Source: Chloroflexota bacterium (lineage in GTDB: Bacteria > Chloroflexota > Dehalococcoidia > Lucifugimonadales > Lucifugimonadaceae). Taken from it: a DNA stretch of 64,000 bases. This document shows, in pieces, positions 61,721 through 64,000 of this stretch. The number at the start of each line of letters is the position of its first letter. Positions within the stretch are counted from its first letter, which is position 1. Below the pieces are notes generated by a model. It did no database searches. It was not told where the DNA came from and saw nothing but the letters and a program-made list of their open reading frames with translations. A program made the position numbers and the translations under genes. Where the stretch lies: the NCBI GenBank assembly GCA_009838175.1, contig VXSB01000014.1:1-64000 (forward strand). Reading direction: 5' to 3'.

Positions 61721-64000
61721 ATGACTTCGCGAGCGCGTGCGATCTACAAACCAACCGTCGTCTTCGCATTACTATCCTGCCTCGCAACCATCCTCTTCGT
61801 CGAGCAATCGGCATCCGCACACGCCAACCTCCTCAAGGCCTCACCCGAACCCTCTCAAGCACTTGACGCTCCGCCTGAACGCGTCATCATTTGGTTCACT
61901 GAACCCATCGAACCCGCGTTCAGCAGCATCGCCGTCCTCGACGCTCGAGGCGCCGACGTCACTGAAGGCGACACGAAGTTTGACGCGACCGAACCCACTG
62001 CGATGTGGGTGCCACTCGCCCAAGTCGAATACGGCACATTCACCGTCGTTTGGCAAAACGTCTCATCGGTCGACGGTCACAAAGCGACAGGGTCGTTCCT
62101 ATTCTCGGTCGGTGAGCCGCTTGGCACCGGTGCACAGACCGATGTCGCCGAACAACCGATCATTCAATCGCCCGCCGATCCGGCCATCAGATGGATCATC
62201 TACATCGGAATCGCAGTCTTCGCTGGAGGACTCCTCTTTGAACTCCTCATCGCCACACGCGTCGCCCGCGCCGAAGACGAATACCAATCGCTCTCATTCG
62301 CGTTAGCAGTCAGCAACCGCTTCTCCTCCATCGCCCTGACCGCAATCATCGTTGTCATGGTTGCCCAAATCGCCCAGATCGCGCTTCAATCTGCAATCGC
62401 CTTCGACGACGCAGCCGCAGCTATGGATCCAACACGCGTCTTCGACGTCCTCACCCAAAGCGATTGGGGCCGTTTCTGGTCGTGGCGATTCACCGCCGCG
62501 GTGCTCGCAGCACTGACTCTCTTCGCCGCAACACAAACGAGAAAAACTACCGCACGTTCACTTAAAGACGACGAACTCGAGGAGCTTCCCTTCACCACCG
62601 AATCACCATTCGGCATCGCCGCTCTGGCTATCGGCGGCATATACCTCCTTCTTATCTCCCTCACCAGCCACAGCGCCGCAACGCCAACCGACATCCGATG
62701 GTTCGCCGTCGCAACCGACCTCATCCACGTTATAGCCGCAACGACTTGGGTCGGCGGGATCTCCTATCTGTTGGTAGCATCCGCAATCTCAATCCGTTCC
62801 GACGACCAGCCTGCTCGGACCGCTCTCATCCTCTACGCAACTCGATTCGCTCCACTCGCCATCTTCGCCACAACTATCCTCGTAGCATCTGGCATTGTTT
62901 CATCTCTGATGCAAGTCACAATCCCCGAAGCATTGAACACTCCTTATGGACGCGTTCTCGGCGCCAAAATCGTCCTGCTTGTAATCCTCATCGCCTTGGC
63001 GGCCAGCAACAACCGCTCCGTCGCCAAATCCACCAGATCCGGCATTACGCCCACTCGAACGCTCCGGCGTTACATCACGCTCGAACTCGCTGTAGCGTTC
63101 GCTGTCCTTCTCGCAACCGCCGGCCTCGCCAGCCTAGAGCCAGCGCGCCTTTACGCCGAACGCAAAGGCATCGGAGTCGCTGACTACGTCAACGTTAAAG
63201 AGACCGTCGTTGGCGCAACGATCGACGCAAAACTCGATCCCGGCGACACCGGCAACAACACCCTCACAGTCAACATCACGGACGATGGCGAACCATTCCT
63301 GTCGGCTATCGACGTCCGCGCTCGGATCAAATACCTAGATGACGACTTTGGCGAGTATTTCGTCCCTCTGACAAGTGAAGCGCCCGGCCAATGGCTACTC
63401 GACGACATCACTATCGGCGTCGCCGGAGCGTATCAACTCGACGTAACCGTAGTCCGCTCCGACTCATTCGACTCTCACGTCTCCACCAGATTCTCCGCAA
63501 AATCTGGCTCCCTCGCCTCAGACTTCATCCGACCGTCCGCCAAAACCGTCATGGTCGCATTCGGCACCCTGATCGCCATCACCGGCCTTGCCTACCTCGT
63601 CGCTAATGTAATCGGCGATAGACCAGCGCCCCTCAAAATTCATCCCCACTTCGGCATCTCCATCCTAGTGATGGCCATCGGTATCGCCGCCATCCTCAAC
63701 GCATTCACGACTGGCATAGGAATTCCCCATGAAAGCAAAGGCAACCCCTTCCCCCTCTCTCAAGAATCTGTCCAAATCGGGCTCGCAACATATACAACCA
63801 CCTGTGCAACCTGCCACGGTGACACCGGCCTTGGCGACGGCCCTGCCGGCCTCGCTCTCAATCCACCGCCAGCCGACCTAGCCGTCCACGTACCTCTCCA
63901 CACCGACAACGAACTCTACGGCTTTATAGCAGATGGCATCGAAGGAACCCCAATGGTCGCCCAGCTAGGAAACCTCACCTCCGACGAAATCTGGCACCTC
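61721..64000 (+). CDS. CopC-CopD-cytochrome c fusion (partial, runs off window)
   Basis: At least 760 residues, open at the right edge. A signal peptide ends 'QSASA', leaving mature His1 of the CopC domain (about 36-130: 'ASPEPSQALDAPPERVIIWF', 'VDGHKATGSF'), a Cu(II) site of the His1 type. A CopD-like membrane part follows (about 145-480) with helices carrying 'SHSA', 'DLIHVIAATTWVGGI', and 'YGRVLGAKIVLL'. A soluble beta domain (about 490-600), two more helices, and then a class I cytochrome c with C695-x2-C698-H699 ('TCATCHGD') complete the visible part. The ATG at 61721 is ten bases after the small gene. The fusion suggests redox-coupled copper import or delivery to an oxidase. Confidence 0.85.
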   Translation, partial: MTSRARAIYKPTVVFALLSCLATILFVEQSASAHANLLKASPEPSQALDAPPERVIIWFTEPIEPAFSSIAVLDARGADVTEGDTKFDATEPTAMWVPLAQVEYGTFTVVWQNVSSVDGHKATGSFLFSVGEPLGTGAQTDVAEQPIIQSPADPAIRWIIYIGIAVFAGGLLFELLIATRVARAEDEYQSLSFALAVSNRFSSIALTAIIVVMVAQIAQIALQSAIAFDDAAAAMDPTRVFDVLTQSDWGRFWSWRFTAAVLAALTLFAATQTRKTTARSLKDDELEELPFTTESPFGIAALAIGGIYLLLISLTSHSAATPTDIRWFAVATDLIHVIAATTWVGGISYLLVASAISIRSDDQPARTALILYATRFAPLAIFATTILVASGIVSSLMQVTIPEALNTPYGRVLGAKIVLLVILIALAASNNRSVAKSTRSGITPTRTLRRYITLELAVAFAVLLATAGLASLEPARLYAERKGIGVADYVNVKETVVGATIDAKLDPGDTGNNTLTVNITDDGEPFLSAIDVRARIKYLDDDFGEYFVPLTSEAPGQWLLDDITIGVAGAYQLDVTVVRSDSFDSHVSTRFSAKSGSLASDFIRPSAKTVMVAFGTLIAITGLAYLVANVIGDRPAPLKIHPHFGISILVMAIGIAAILNAFTTGIGIPHESKGNPFPLSQESVQIGLATYTTTCATCHGDTGLGDGPAGLALNPPPADLAVHVPLHTDNELYGFIADGIEGTPMVAQLGNLTSDEIWHL

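Overview
The window is a contiguous piece of a bacterial chromosome, most likely from an uncultured Chloroflexota lineage of the SAR202/Dehalococcoidia type. This placement is an inference. It rests on a diderm-free secretome of lipoproteins with Thr/Pro linkers, three amidase-signature proteins, actinobacterial-like phosphatidylinositol chemistry outside a recognisable actinobacterial context, and very large Asp-rich secreted proteins. Coding density is high, and stop codons and the prfB frameshift follow the standard bacterial code.

Left arm (1-13.7 kb). A stand-alone amidase is followed by a PimA-like glycosyltransferase overlapping a phosphatidylinositol-phosphate-synthase-like enzyme, then a membrane-anchored MA-type metalloprotease. 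A minus-strand operon follows (in transcription order: two paralogous peptide-binding lipoproteins, dppB, dppC, a D-2-hydroxyacid dehydrogenase and a gamma-glutamyltransferase). It looks like a peptide/gamma-glutamyl-compound uptake and breakdown unit; its ATPases are not in the window. prfB (13.9-15.0 kb) carries the classic CTTTGAC programmed +1 frameshift.

Centre (15.1-37.1 kb). Five tandem minus-strand genes encode secreted paralogues of about 1210-1320 residues. They share one architecture: signal peptide, two-Cys N-terminal region, Asp-rich repeats, Ig-like modules, and a C-terminal double 'GWN' module ending in '(I/V)AP'. The first two genes share a roughly 647-bp block identical by eye, spanning promoter, leader and signal peptide. 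The junctions hold intrinsic terminators, REP-like palindromes and short elements with GAACTRTGAT inverted ends; one of these elements carries a GxxExxY (PDDEXK-type) gene. This array is the most unusual part of the window: a candidate expanding family of surface-layer or adhesive proteins.

Right arm (37.3-64 kb). Mostly housekeeping: rho, pyrG, gatC-gatA, gamma-carbonic anhydrase, argS, tRNA-Pro(GGG), hisS-prfA-prmC and mgtE. Mixed among them are a GatC/AtzG-like small protein paired with an amidase, a SpoU methyltransferase with an MFS carrier, an oxalyl-CoA-synthetase-like ligase, a sugar-phosphate-isomerase-like protein, an SDR, an archaeal-type pantoate-kinase-like GHMP kinase, and an inositol-monophosphatase homologue with two replaced metal ligands. 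The window ends in a copper-related cluster: a His-rich cupredoxin-like membrane protein, a 67-aa membrane protein, and a CopC-CopD-cytochrome c fusion that runs off the right edge.
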